Origin: Treponema sp. UBA937
GTDB lineage: Bacteria; Spirochaetota; Spirochaetia; Treponematales; Breznakiellaceae
DNA length: 31,730 nucleotides
Reading direction: 5' to 3'
Assembly (NCBI GenBank): GCA_002293455.1
Contig: DBDH01000062.1
Span: forward strand, 17,876-49,605
The position numbers and the translations under genes were made by a program. The notes below the pieces were generated by a model. The model had not been told where the DNA came from. It saw only the letters and a list, made by a program, of their open reading frames with translations, and made no database searches. Shown piece by piece: positions 1 to 8,335 of this stretch (within the stretch, counting starts at the first letter, position 1; the number at the start of each line of letters is the position of its first letter).

Positions 1-2183
1 CCGGAAGACGCGTTGTTTTTGTAAAAATGTATATCTGACGTATTAACGGTAAGATCTTTGCCGTTTACCGTAATTTTAAAATTAGGTTTAAAGTACGTAT
101 CAATATTCAAAAACGCAGTCGAATCTTCCGCCCAACTGCCGTTAATAGTTATGGTATCTTCTTCCTCAAACTTCTCTATAACTTTATAAATTCCGGGAAT
201 TAAAGTCTCTACAGCGTTTGAATTGTTAGAATTTGAGATTTCTACTTCATCAATTGTAAAATTTGAAGGCGCAAGAGTATCACCCTGCGGCGCGTAAGTA
301 ATTATCGTACATTTTCCGGTTGTATTTTCTACTCTTAAAAGGAAAACCTGGCTTTTAAGCGGCTGCTGCCCTACTCCTATGTTAAGATCATCAAGCAAAC
401 TGATACTTTGAGAATATGAATAATGCATACGATATGTATCAGAATTTTCTCCTTTTTCAGTTAAAGGAATATTCCATAACTTGTTCGGATGGTCCAAATC
501 AAACGGTTTGTAGTTTCCTTTTTTATATTCTTCAATACTGCTGCCCGGTTCAAGTTCAAGAGCCTCAAGCCACCCTCCATAGTTTTGATCCCTAAAATAA
601 GAGAGCTGACTCATTGCCGCGTAATTGCGCGATTCCGGGTTTATCCATACTAACGCAAGGCTTTTCACTCCTGTAGCATCGCTTACTTCCCCTTCTATTG
701 CAAACTTATTATCTTCAAGGTGCATAAAAAGAGGGTCAGTTGCCGAAGGACTAGGGGGAATCGGAAAGTTCGGGAAAGTTATATCCTGCACTCTAAATAG
801 AGAAGCATATTCTCCGCCCGGCCAGCCTGAAGCATCGTATGCTGTAACTTTCACAACATAATAAGCGGAGCTTGAAGGAGGGGAAAACTCCCACGAGAAA
901 ACGGTAGAATAATTCCCTGGAGACCTTTCCTCATTTCGGATACTTATATTTTCTTCTACAGGGATAAGATTGTTAGTTAAAATTTTATCGGGAACCGTTC
1001 CATCTTCTTCACATCTGTAAAGAGAATAAACAACTTTAGAAACACCGTTTACTTGGTAAGCCGCAGCCTTTATGGTTCTTCCCGGGTACACCATGAACAC
1101 ATCTTCTTCTATGTCTGTGATCTTTTCACCATAAAAATCATCGGGCGATTGCATACCGTCCGTAAAGACAACCCACGGTTCGTTTGCTTTTGCCCAATAA
1201 ATAAAATACCCAAGCGTTCTTTCTTCATTGGGATTTCCTGCGGCATCGTAACAAACTGCTACTACTTTTATTGTTGTTTTTTCTGTTAAAGGAGTTTTTA
1301 ATTCCGCGCCGTCGTCATAAATGCCCGCTTCGCTTGTTAAGGGGGGAACCATTACAGAACCATTGGGTTTTATATAGTTTGCGGGATCAGGCTCTACAGG
1401 AGGAGGAGGCAGGTTTTCATGGTAATGATAAATATAATTATCAGGAAGTTCGGTATCGGGATTATTGTCTATTTCTACATCATGTTTGTAAAACCTTAAA
1501 TCCATTGACCATACGTCAAAATCATCTTCTATCTGCCATTGAAGATTAAACCCATCTGTTATAAATTTTCCTATATTAGCTGGGTTTTTGCGTTCATCGC
1601 TTGAGTCTTCGATACTGTGCAATTCGGCAAGCGGAGAAACCTCGTAGGCTTTGTCTCCTCTGTAAAGATACGGATTTGAAACATCAATTGCGGGCGGCTC
1701 ATAGTCAAGTATTAGTACAATGGTCTTAAACGAATTGTCATCCGTAACATTTACACTATCCCACGCTTGAACAGCAAATGTATATTCTCCGCTCTGCAAA
1801 GACTGCCCTTCAATAGACATATCTACAGGCACTCGCCAAGATACTGAACGTCCTGTTCCTTCCCATTCCGCGCCTTCCAAAGGAAGTTTATTTGCGCCTC
1901 CATCGTTTGAGTAGACCCAACTGCCTGCCTTATATTCCCATTGTTTTTGGAAAGGCTCGTTATTAAGAGTTGCTGTTATTAAAAGACGAGAGATTCCAGT
2001 TTTATCTGAAACATTTCCCGAAATTGAAAATTGAGGCTGAACCGCCTTCCTCGGAGCAGGAGATGTAATGGTTACAACCGGTCCTTCGATATCAAGTCTT
2101 GAGCCAAGCCCCACAGGCTGTTCACAGGAGAAAGAAAAAATAAGAGCCAACCCTATTAAAATAAATCTTTTTAACGTTTTCAT
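1..2183 (-). CDS. Giant Ig-like lipoprotein, subfamily A, copy 2 (A2), 3' end beyond window
   Basis: The frame is open without a stop from the ATG at 2183 to the left edge, giving 727 visible codons; the 3' end is missing. A short lipoprotein signal peptide ends in FSFSC (lipid-accepting Cys about residue 20), followed by EQPVGLG and a ...GPVVTITSP strand that starts an Ig-like domain. Start support: an AGGAAGGAG ribosome site lies just upstream, and the gene begins only 15 nt after the B2 stop, so it is co-transcribed with B2. It is clearly paralogous to A1 (8336-13585). Shared landmarks include a ...PWV.....VYPG segment about residue 350-390 and LLDDLNIGVG...FLLRVE near residue 620, matching LFTDLNVGAG...FILRVE in A1. 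The base composition looks AT-richer than the barrel gene. Known: such tags mark exported lipoproteins. Inferred: surface or periplasmic structural/binding protein. Specific function not recognised. Confidence 0.85.
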   Translation of the reverse strand, partial: MKTLKRFILIGLALIFSFSCEQPVGLGSRLDIEGPVVTITSPAPRKAVQPQFSISGNVSDKTGISRLLITATLNNEPFQKQWEYKAGSWVYSNDGGANKLPLEGAEWEGTGRSVSWRVPVDMSIEGQSLQSGEYTFAVQAWDSVNVTDDNSFKTIVLILDYEPPAIDVSNPYLYRGDKAYEVSPLAELHSIEDSSDERKNPANIGKFITDGFNLQWQIEDDFDVWSMDLRFYKHDVEIDNNPDTELPDNYIYHYHENLPPPPVEPDPANYIKPNGSVMVPPLTSEAGIYDDGAELKTPLTEKTTIKVVAVCYDAAGNPNEERTLGYFIYWAKANEPWVVFTDGMQSPDDFYGEKITDIEEDVFMVYPGRTIKAAAYQVNGVSKVVYSLYRCEEDGTVPDKILTNNLIPVEENISIRNEERSPGNYSTVFSWEFSPPSSSAYYVVKVTAYDASGWPGGEYASLFRVQDITFPNFPIPPSPSATDPLFMHLEDNKFAIEGEVSDATGVKSLALVWINPESRNYAAMSQLSYFRDQNYGGWLEALELEPGSSIEEYKKGNYKPFDLDHPNKLWNIPLTEKGENSDTYRMHYSYSQSISLLDDLNIGVGQQPLKSQVFLLRVENTTGKCTIITYAPQGDTLAPSNFTIDEVEISNSNNSNAVETLIPGIYKVIEKFEEEDTITINGSWAEDSTAFLNIDTYFKPNFKITVNGKDLTVNTSDIHFYKNNASS

Positions 2184-2198
2184 ATTTTTTCTCCTTCC

Positions 2199-5100
2199 TC
2201 AGCGGGTTAAGTTATAAGCATAAGTAAGGTCACCATAACCTACAACAAGGTAGTTATTTACTTCACCGTTAGCATAGAGATGTCCGCCGGTATTCCAATA
2301 AAGGAAATACCATTCACAGACAATCTCTGTACTTACCCAATATCTGCTGTTGCCATCTCTGTAGAATGCTTTAACAAATCGATTATCTCCTTTTTCCTCT
2401 GCATCACGGACAGGGAAACCCGCGATAGAAGGCATTCCGTTTTTAATATTTGAACCTTCTACAAGCATGAAATTATATTCATTGGCAGGGTTGTCAAAAT
2501 TTAACGCAATAACGGTTCTAAAGACTCCTTCGTAACCTTGGCGTGAAACAGGACCACCATTTGGATCTCTGTTTGCAGTTGCAGTACCAATAACATAGCT
2601 TTTGCTTGCTTCCAGTGCGTCGAAGCTAATATAGCCCTGTCCATAACCATCATTAAAATGATCAGCCCCTCCAGTACCTGCATTGTCAATTTCTGTTGTT
2701 AGTAAATCCCTGTTATACGATTTAAACAACCTTAAAGTGCCTTTAAATGTTCTTGTTTCGGTTCCATTTTTTGCGTCTACCGTATAACCAGTGGCATTAT
2801 TGCCTGTTGATCTACGGACAAGGTTCGGCATAACCCATTGACCTCTCGTTCCTTGATTATTCTGATTTAAAGTCCATGCTCCGTCAGCAAGAATAGTATT
2901 ACCTGTATTATTGGCACTAACATTACCGGTCCAAGCGGCGGTAACTGCTCCTTGGTTATTTGCCGCTCCTTGGTATACCTTTGCGGAAATATCCGCACCC
3001 GGGGTTTCACTCTCTACACGGTAGTGAACAGTATTAAAATCTTCAATACCCCAGCCGTTATCATCTGTTACGCCAATTGTATTAGTTTCCCAGTTAGCTG
3101 TGTCGGGCGGTACTTGATAAGTTCTGTTTGTGTTAGATGCCCAATCACTGTTTCTCGCGTCAAAACTTCTGCGGTTTACCCTTATTACAGGAGCCTGTAC
3201 TCCGCTGGACTGGAAGTGGTAATCAGTAGTCCAGTTTTTAGGGTCGGCTGCAATATTACCCTGCACCGCCGCGGGGTTTCCTGCCATGTCGGTAAAAGCG
3301 CCTTGCGGGTAATACACTTCCCAATCCAACCCCTTTAAGAGCGGTTCATTCAGCGTAATTGTAACTTTATTACCGGTTATATCTGCCGAGCCCGCGTCTA
3401 TTTCCTGCCAGCGGAACTTAGCCGCGGTAAGAGCCGCGCGGATATTATTAACAGCCTCATCATCATCATTTATTTCGTATTGGTAATCCAAGACCCATTT
3501 TGTCGCGGTATCGGGAACCATAAAATCTGCTGCCGCGCTTATATTAGGAGCATGACCGGAATTAGCATTGTTAGTAGTAACAGTTTGTGAATAATTTCCT
3601 GTGTAACCTCTGCCCGCGGCCAAGCCTTGTGTCATTTTTTTGTAAGGACCCGCACTCTGCCCTGTTCTGGCATTAAGAGTAAGGTCGCTCATGCTGTTTC
3701 CTTGTGTCAGGTACCCTTGATTTGTGCTATCAAGAGCTTGGTAAACATCATAAAAACTTGAGATATATGTTCTGTCTGCTCCGGAAGAAGTTTGCCGATT
3801 ACCGTTTGTATCTAAATAATATCCGGTATCTTCAAACACAGGCGGAATTGCAAAACCTGCTTTTGGTCTTACGGTAATGGTTCCGCTGCCAACCATAACA
3901 TTTTCCGAGAATGTTAAAGTAATTGTTTTGTTGTCTTCGGAAACTGCTCCTATAGCAGGAGTTCTTACGGAAACTGTGGGAAGAACTGCGTCAACAATAA
4001 TTCCCGATGGCAGATTACTTACGGTGTAATTAGTGTCTGCGGGCATGGTTATTGTCGTAACATCAGAACTAACGCTGTTTTCGCCGGAGTTTCCAAACCG
4101 GTCTTTTAATCCTGTTAAGTTTATTTCAGCAATATATAAGCCGTTATTCATTTGCTTGCCGGAAAGAATAGTCCAATCAAAATCTATTGAGTCTGTATCT
4201 TCCGAAACCAGCGCTGTAAGTTCTTGTACAGCAGACGCATCTGTTGAGCCGCTTCTGTCTTTTATGGTAATTGAAACAGAGCCTTCACTTACCGCTTCCG
4301 CAAAGTTAAGAGTAAACGTAAGAGTATCTCCGGCGATATATGTACCCGCAGGTTCCGCCGCGCTTACAGATTCCAGTCTTGGGAAATTTTGGTTTACATG
4401 TACCGCTGACTCAAACTCAATTCCTTGGTTTCCTGCTTTATCAACATAACGCGTTCTAAGGTTCCATTCCCCGTTTAGAATTTTTAATTTACCGCCGTCG
4501 TCTTCGTCTATTTTTGTCCACGCAGGGTTCTCGCTTTGCGCATTCGGGAAAGTAATCCATGTTGTGCCGCCGTTAAGACTGTACTGCTTTGTTACAGCCC
4601 ACGGCTCAAGCGCTGTGTTAGGATCGCTTATTTCCAAGGCAGGAGAATAATTATAAAAATTCGTATTACTTTCCCCAACCGTTGTCCCGGGTGCGGCAGG
4701 CAGAGAAGTTTTTATAAAAACAGCGCCAGACGCGTGATTCATATTAACGGTACTAATTACAACTTCATTACCGACTTCATCTACAATTTTTCCGGCTCCT
4801 TCTCCTGACACAAGACTTACACGGTGAAGTTTTCCGTAACCTGTAATAGGAATACCGCTTGTATTAAGACTGAATACCATTCCGTTATTGCCTTGTGGTC
4901 TTTGATATGTAAACGTTGTATTACCTGCACTACTCTTGTATAACTCTGTATTGCCGCTTAAATCTGTTATAACAAAATTAAGTTTCGGAGTCCCTTCAGC
5001 TCTAATAGATTTATCCGCGGTAAAAGTAAAGTTGATAATCTCTCCCGCCTTAAAATAATAATTGCCGGCAGAATCTGCGGCTTTTCCCGAAACAACCAGG

Positions 5101-8093
5101 TTTGTTATGCCGGGGCGTTTTCCGTCAAGCCGAATATTTGCTTTACGCGACTGAAGAGAACCCAAATCTGTTGTCCATGAAGAGCTTACAGAACTTCCGA
5201 CTATATAACCGGGAACAAACGCAGGTTCGTTACGCGAAACATCAATGATCCGCGCACCGTTAAGCAGTCTTATAGGGCGGCTCATATCGGTGTTAATAGA
5301 TCCTACATAGCTTGAGTCTGCTGTCATGGTTTCCGACTCGTACATGGTTTCAAGTTTTCCGGTAAAACCTTCCTCCACAATAAAATCGAAAGTTAAAGAT
5401 AAAACTTCATCGCCCGGTTTTTCGTTACATTGTATTGAAGCAATGTTAAATCCGGCTTCTCCATCAACTTGGTAACGAACATTCAGTTCAGGTTTTCTGC
5501 CGCCTGTGCCGTTTTCTATTCTTATTTGACTTGTAAAGTTCGCCTGTAATGTAATTTTTTGACCTATTCCGTAAGAGCCGTTTTGTGCGGTTGTTGTTAT
5601 ATCACGGAGAAAAGCGGCGTTTGTAATAGCGACAGTGCGCTGTATTACGGCTTCGTTGTTAAGTGTATCTGTTGCCGTAAAACGGAAAACCCTGCTTGTT
5701 ACATCTGGGAAATATTCAACAAAACTAACGGCGCGGTCTGTTTCGTGAAATGCGCTTCCCATAGCTTTCGCGCCGCTTTCACTTGTTATATCTTCCATCG
5801 TTATATTTTTAACAGCCAAATCTCCGCTTCTTTCCGCCATAATCCAATATTTTAATTCTGTACCGCGCGTATATGTTTGAAAGGGAATTGTTGCGTCATT
5901 TTCTGTAAGAATTAAACTGCCTGACGGCATCGACACATTTCTTAAAGCGTTATACACTTCCGGCTTTTCATTGTAAGTTTTAAGCTTTGCAGCGTATTCA
6001 GGTGTAAAGTCTCCATTGTCATTATTTTCGTATATATCAGGAGGTGGTTCGGAAAGAATAACGGACTTGTTACTAATATCATATACGGCAAGAGTCGGCG
6101 CGTTTTTCATGCCTAAAAGACGCATCTGTTTGTAAACAGGACGCCCTGTATTGTCAATCGCGCAAAGAACAAAAAGTTTCGTATCGTTTTCATGAATTCC
6201 GTTGTAAGTAAAATTGCGGTATTCAGATTTTGTGTCATCAAGGCCGCCTAGAACATCAAACCTTTTTCTAAAGACCTGCTTTTTAAAGGGACTTTCGTTA
6301 ACCTCTTGATTTGTGCCTGTAACAAATTGTTTGTCTCCTCCGCCGCCTGCAGAAAAGTTCTCGTTAAACTCCCAATGCTGTACGCCTGCCCGACCCACAA
6401 TACTATCAAAATCATTTGGATAATTTTCCGCACTTAACGCTTCTTGTACTTGCTGTATGTAAGCGTCAGGACCGCCCGGCATTCCATGAGGAATCCAGGC
6501 CATTCTTAATATCCCTACAGTATTTAATCCGGATGAATTCTCACGCAAAGTATAGCCGTTTAATTCAAAATATCTGCCCTCCGTTAATTTCGGGAAAGTA
6601 TTTTCTTCGGGGCTGTCGCCTGTCCGCGCGAGAGGATTAGATTCATTTTGCGCACTGCCTAAATGTTGTACATCATCATAACCGGACTCTGTTGTTACAA
6701 CAGTATCAAATACAATTACCGGAGCATTGTCATCTATAACTTGTACATTCCATTTTCTGCCTTTCCAAACATTTGTATTTGTAATTTCAGGTCCGGTTCC
6801 TGTATGAGGTTCAAGTTTTTTATCGCTTGCCAAAGAAACAAGTACAAAATCGCCGTAATCAGATTCCAGATTTCCCGTAGGAACATAAATGAGTTTATCT
6901 CTTACGGAAGCGCCTTTTAAAAGCTCTGTTAAAGGCTCCGAAGTATTACCTGTGTGTTTATCATAACTCCAGTTATAAACAGTCTCTCCTCTTAACAGTC
7001 TTTCTTTTAACCAGGCAAGTTTTTCTTCGTCATTACTGCCTGAAATAGAAACGCCGTCTGCCACAGGCTTTTCGCCGTTCCATTGATCAAGGGTAAAAAG
7101 AGCGGAATAAGCCCAATCAAGCTGATCGTCATCAAAAAACTCTACAGGAAGAGGCGTACCGCGGGTAACAACCGTTCCCATTGAAGGATCAAAAATGCCT
7201 TGTGGTTCGTCACCATTCTTCCACATACAGAAGAATCCTTTATCTTCTGTAAAAACAATCTCATTTTCGCTTTTATCAACCGCGGTAACTGCGACTCTAT
7301 AATAATAACGTTCATTGTTATCATAATAATTTGTTTTATAATTTTCAAAAACAGCAGCCCCTGCGTTAATTATGTCTTCTTCTTTTACAAGCCAACGGGG
7401 AGAAAATGCGGAAGAATCCGGCAGTTTTTCTAGCGAAAGAAGTAATGTATCCGGTTCTCTCGCGTCATAAATGTTAAGCGACACAATTTCTATTCTGGTT
7501 TCTTCCTCGGAGACTTTGCCGTCTATATAAAACCAACCGTTCTGGTACTTGTCAACATTGGCGCTTAACTCTCCTCTCGGATCACTTGTCTCCAATTCTT
7601 CTATATCGGCATAAGTTTCAAGAAAAGCTATTTTTGTAGGCGTACGCATAATCATTATATCGTTTACTACAGGCGGTTTCATATCGATAATTAAAGTAAC
7701 CGTTGCAATAGACGAGTCTCCTGAGTTTTTAAACTTATCTTGTGCTACAATCTCTGCTGTAATTTTTTCGCCGTTCTGTTCTTCGGAAAAATTTAAACTT
7801 ATTTCCCAGCGGTTCCCTGTTATCGCCGCATTAAACAGCGTGTTTCCGGTTACCGCGTCTCTCATAATTACATTTGAAACCGACGTATTATCTGTAACAG
7901 TTCCGGAGAGAGTTGTCCCAAGTCTTACATACAAAGGATTCGGCACAGGATCAATTGTTAAGACCGGAGCTTCAAAATCTATGGTATTACCAAAACCAAT
8001 ACTTTGCTCACAGGAGCTGAAAATCACTATTAGTGTCAGACAGATGACACTTAATGCCAGCGAGCTTCTCCATTGCATTGCCTTGTTACGCAT
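2199..8093 (-). CDS. Giant Ig/SwmB-like repeat lipoprotein, subfamily B, copy 2 (B2)
   Basis: Protein of 1964 residues from the chosen start. The signal peptide starts MRNKAMQWRSS and ends IFSSC (Cys about residue 28), then EQSIGFG. Approximate order: divergent N-terminal head (30-820); SwmB/SbsA-like beta-sandwich repeats from about 830, 993, 1238 and 1370; an Ig-like unit with YSLNGGTTW near 1166; a PVIRVNR segment near 1633; and the C-terminal module with EGSN...AGFPV near 1880 and RYWVSTEIV near 1918. Start choice: GGAG at 8103-8100 sits 6 nt before the ATG at 8093, and the same start is conserved in B1. Longer starts at 8105 or 8174 read through the decayed end of a barrel-gene copy. The N-terminus is nearly identical to B1, the rest only homologous. 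It ends 15 nt before A2. Function is inferred only: exported, probably cell-envelope-anchored adhesive or structural protein. Confidence 0.88.
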   Translation of the reverse strand: MRNKAMQWRSSLALSVICLTLIVIFSSCEQSIGFGNTIDFEAPVLTIDPVPNPLYVRLGTTLSGTVTDNTSVSNVIMRDAVTGNTLFNAAITGNRWEISLNFSEEQNGEKITAEIVAQDKFKNSGDSSIATVTLIIDMKPPVVNDIMIMRTPTKIAFLETYADIEELETSDPRGELSANVDKYQNGWFYIDGKVSEEETRIEIVSLNIYDAREPDTLLLSLEKLPDSSAFSPRWLVKEEDIINAGAAVFENYKTNYYDNNERYYYRVAVTAVDKSENEIVFTEDKGFFCMWKNGDEPQGIFDPSMGTVVTRGTPLPVEFFDDDQLDWAYSALFTLDQWNGEKPVADGVSISGSNDEEKLAWLKERLLRGETVYNWSYDKHTGNTSEPLTELLKGASVRDKLIYVPTGNLESDYGDFVLVSLASDKKLEPHTGTGPEITNTNVWKGRKWNVQVIDDNAPVIVFDTVVTTESGYDDVQHLGSAQNESNPLARTGDSPEENTFPKLTEGRYFELNGYTLRENSSGLNTVGILRMAWIPHGMPGGPDAYIQQVQEALSAENYPNDFDSIVGRAGVQHWEFNENFSAGGGGDKQFVTGTNQEVNESPFKKQVFRKRFDVLGGLDDTKSEYRNFTYNGIHENDTKLFVLCAIDNTGRPVYKQMRLLGMKNAPTLAVYDISNKSVILSEPPPDIYENNDNGDFTPEYAAKLKTYNEKPEVYNALRNVSMPSGSLILTENDATIPFQTYTRGTELKYWIMAERSGDLAVKNITMEDITSESGAKAMGSAFHETDRAVSFVEYFPDVTSRVFRFTATDTLNNEAVIQRTVAITNAAFLRDITTTAQNGSYGIGQKITLQANFTSQIRIENGTGGRKPELNVRYQVDGEAGFNIASIQCNEKPGDEVLSLTFDFIVEEGFTGKLETMYESETMTADSSYVGSINTDMSRPIRLLNGARIIDVSRNEPAFVPGYIVGSSVSSSWTTDLGSLQSRKANIRLDGKRPGITNLVVSGKAADSAGNYYFKAGEIINFTFTADKSIRAEGTPKLNFVITDLSGNTELYKSSAGNTTFTYQRPQGNNGMVFSLNTSGIPITGYGKLHRVSLVSGEGAGKIVDEVGNEVVISTVNMNHASGAVFIKTSLPAAPGTTVGESNTNFYNYSPALEISDPNTALEPWAVTKQYSLNGGTTWITFPNAQSENPAWTKIDEDDGGKLKILNGEWNLRTRYVDKAGNQGIEFESAVHVNQNFPRLESVSAAEPAGTYIAGDTLTFTLNFAEAVSEGSVSITIKDRSGSTDASAVQELTALVSEDTDSIDFDWTILSGKQMNNGLYIAEINLTGLKDRFGNSGENSVSSDVTTITMPADTNYTVSNLPSGIIVDAVLPTVSVRTPAIGAVSEDNKTITLTFSENVMVGSGTITVRPKAGFAIPPVFEDTGYYLDTNGNRQTSSGADRTYISSFYDVYQALDSTNQGYLTQGNSMSDLTLNARTGQSAGPYKKMTQGLAAGRGYTGNYSQTVTTNNANSGHAPNISAAADFMVPDTATKWVLDYQYEINDDDEAVNNIRAALTAAKFRWQEIDAGSADITGNKVTITLNEPLLKGLDWEVYYPQGAFTDMAGNPAAVQGNIAADPKNWTTDYHFQSSGVQAPVIRVNRRSFDARNSDWASNTNRTYQVPPDTANWETNTIGVTDDNGWGIEDFNTVHYRVESETPGADISAKVYQGAANNQGAVTAAWTGNVSANNTGNTILADGAWTLNQNNQGTRGQWVMPNLVRRSTGNNATGYTVDAKNGTETRTFKGTLRLFKSYNRDLLTTEIDNAGTGGADHFNDGYGQGYISFDALEASKSYVIGTATANRDPNGGPVSRQGYEGVFRTVIALNFDNPANEYNFMLVEGSNIKNGMPSIAGFPVRDAEEKGDNRFVKAFYRDGNSRYWVSTEIVCEWYFLYWNTGGHLYANGEVNNYLVVGYGDLTYAYNLTR

Positions 8094-8099
8094 AACAAT

Positions 8100-8103
8100 C
8101 TCC
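8100..8103 (-). promoter_or_regulatory. Ribosome-binding site deciding the B2 start
   Basis: GGAG with a 6-nt gap to the ATG at 8093. The same arrangement precedes the B1 ATG at 18397. It supports the MRNKAMQ start over the in-frame upstream ATGs at 8105 and 8174. Confidence 0.6.
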
Positions 8104-8115
8104 ATGATTACGTCA

Positions 8116-8242
8116 TCAGAAAATATACAAGCGCAGCCCGACAATAATGCGGGGTTACGCCGCCGCATCTCCATCAGTTGGGACGAACCACAACTGCCCT
8201 TCCGTAAACAGGCTAAAGGTGCGCAAAAATATTCGATTTGGT
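8116..8242 (-). pseudogene. Remnant of the 3' end of the Ig-repeat/beta-barrel gene
   Basis: Read on the minus strand from about 8242, this gives PNRIFLRTFSLFTEGQLWFV, then PTDGDAAA, a TAA stop, then PRIIVGLRLYIF and TGA. The intact barrel protein (18420-23789) ends PNRTFLRTFSMFTEGQLWFV, PTDVDAAA, YNLETVIPH, IIIGLRLYIF and TGA. The copy lost 18 nt, between short GAGGT-like repeats still visible in the intact copy; the loss creates the TAA in frame. Nothing of the remaining ~5.2 kb of the barrel gene is present upstream; A1 ends at 8336 instead. The fragment is non-functional as a barrel and is direct evidence for an ancestral second barrel gene in front of B2. Confidence 0.88.
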
Positions 8243-8335
8243 AAACAGACTAAGGCTCTTCCACAGAACTTCGTCGATTACTGCAACAACCCTCTGCCCG
8301 CTCAACAATTGCGAGGCAAAGCAGAAGGCTGTTGA

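Larger units (their letters stand above)
7966..8242 (-). repeat. Duplicated segment, copy 2 (barrel-gene 3' end plus B N-terminus)
   Basis: This matches 18270-18564 in direct orientation at high identity. The core 8061-8141 is identical base for base to 18365-18445 (81 bp). It covers the decayed barrel 3' end, the junction, the signal peptide and the first ~20 mature residues of B2. Homology fades on both sides. An 18-nt stretch present in copy 1 is missing here. Confidence 0.85.

Noticed and set aside
3440..3470. Short TCA trinucleotide repeat in B2 (and a similar ATC run near 8860 in A1)
   Set aside because: Only about four units, encoding Asp-rich loops; changes would stay in frame, so no switching role is indicated.
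8094..8174. Upstream start for B2 at 8174 or 8105
   Set aside because: The extra residues derive from the decayed barrel-gene end in another frame, would bury the lipoprotein signal, and lack a ribosome site; the ATG at 8093 matches B1.
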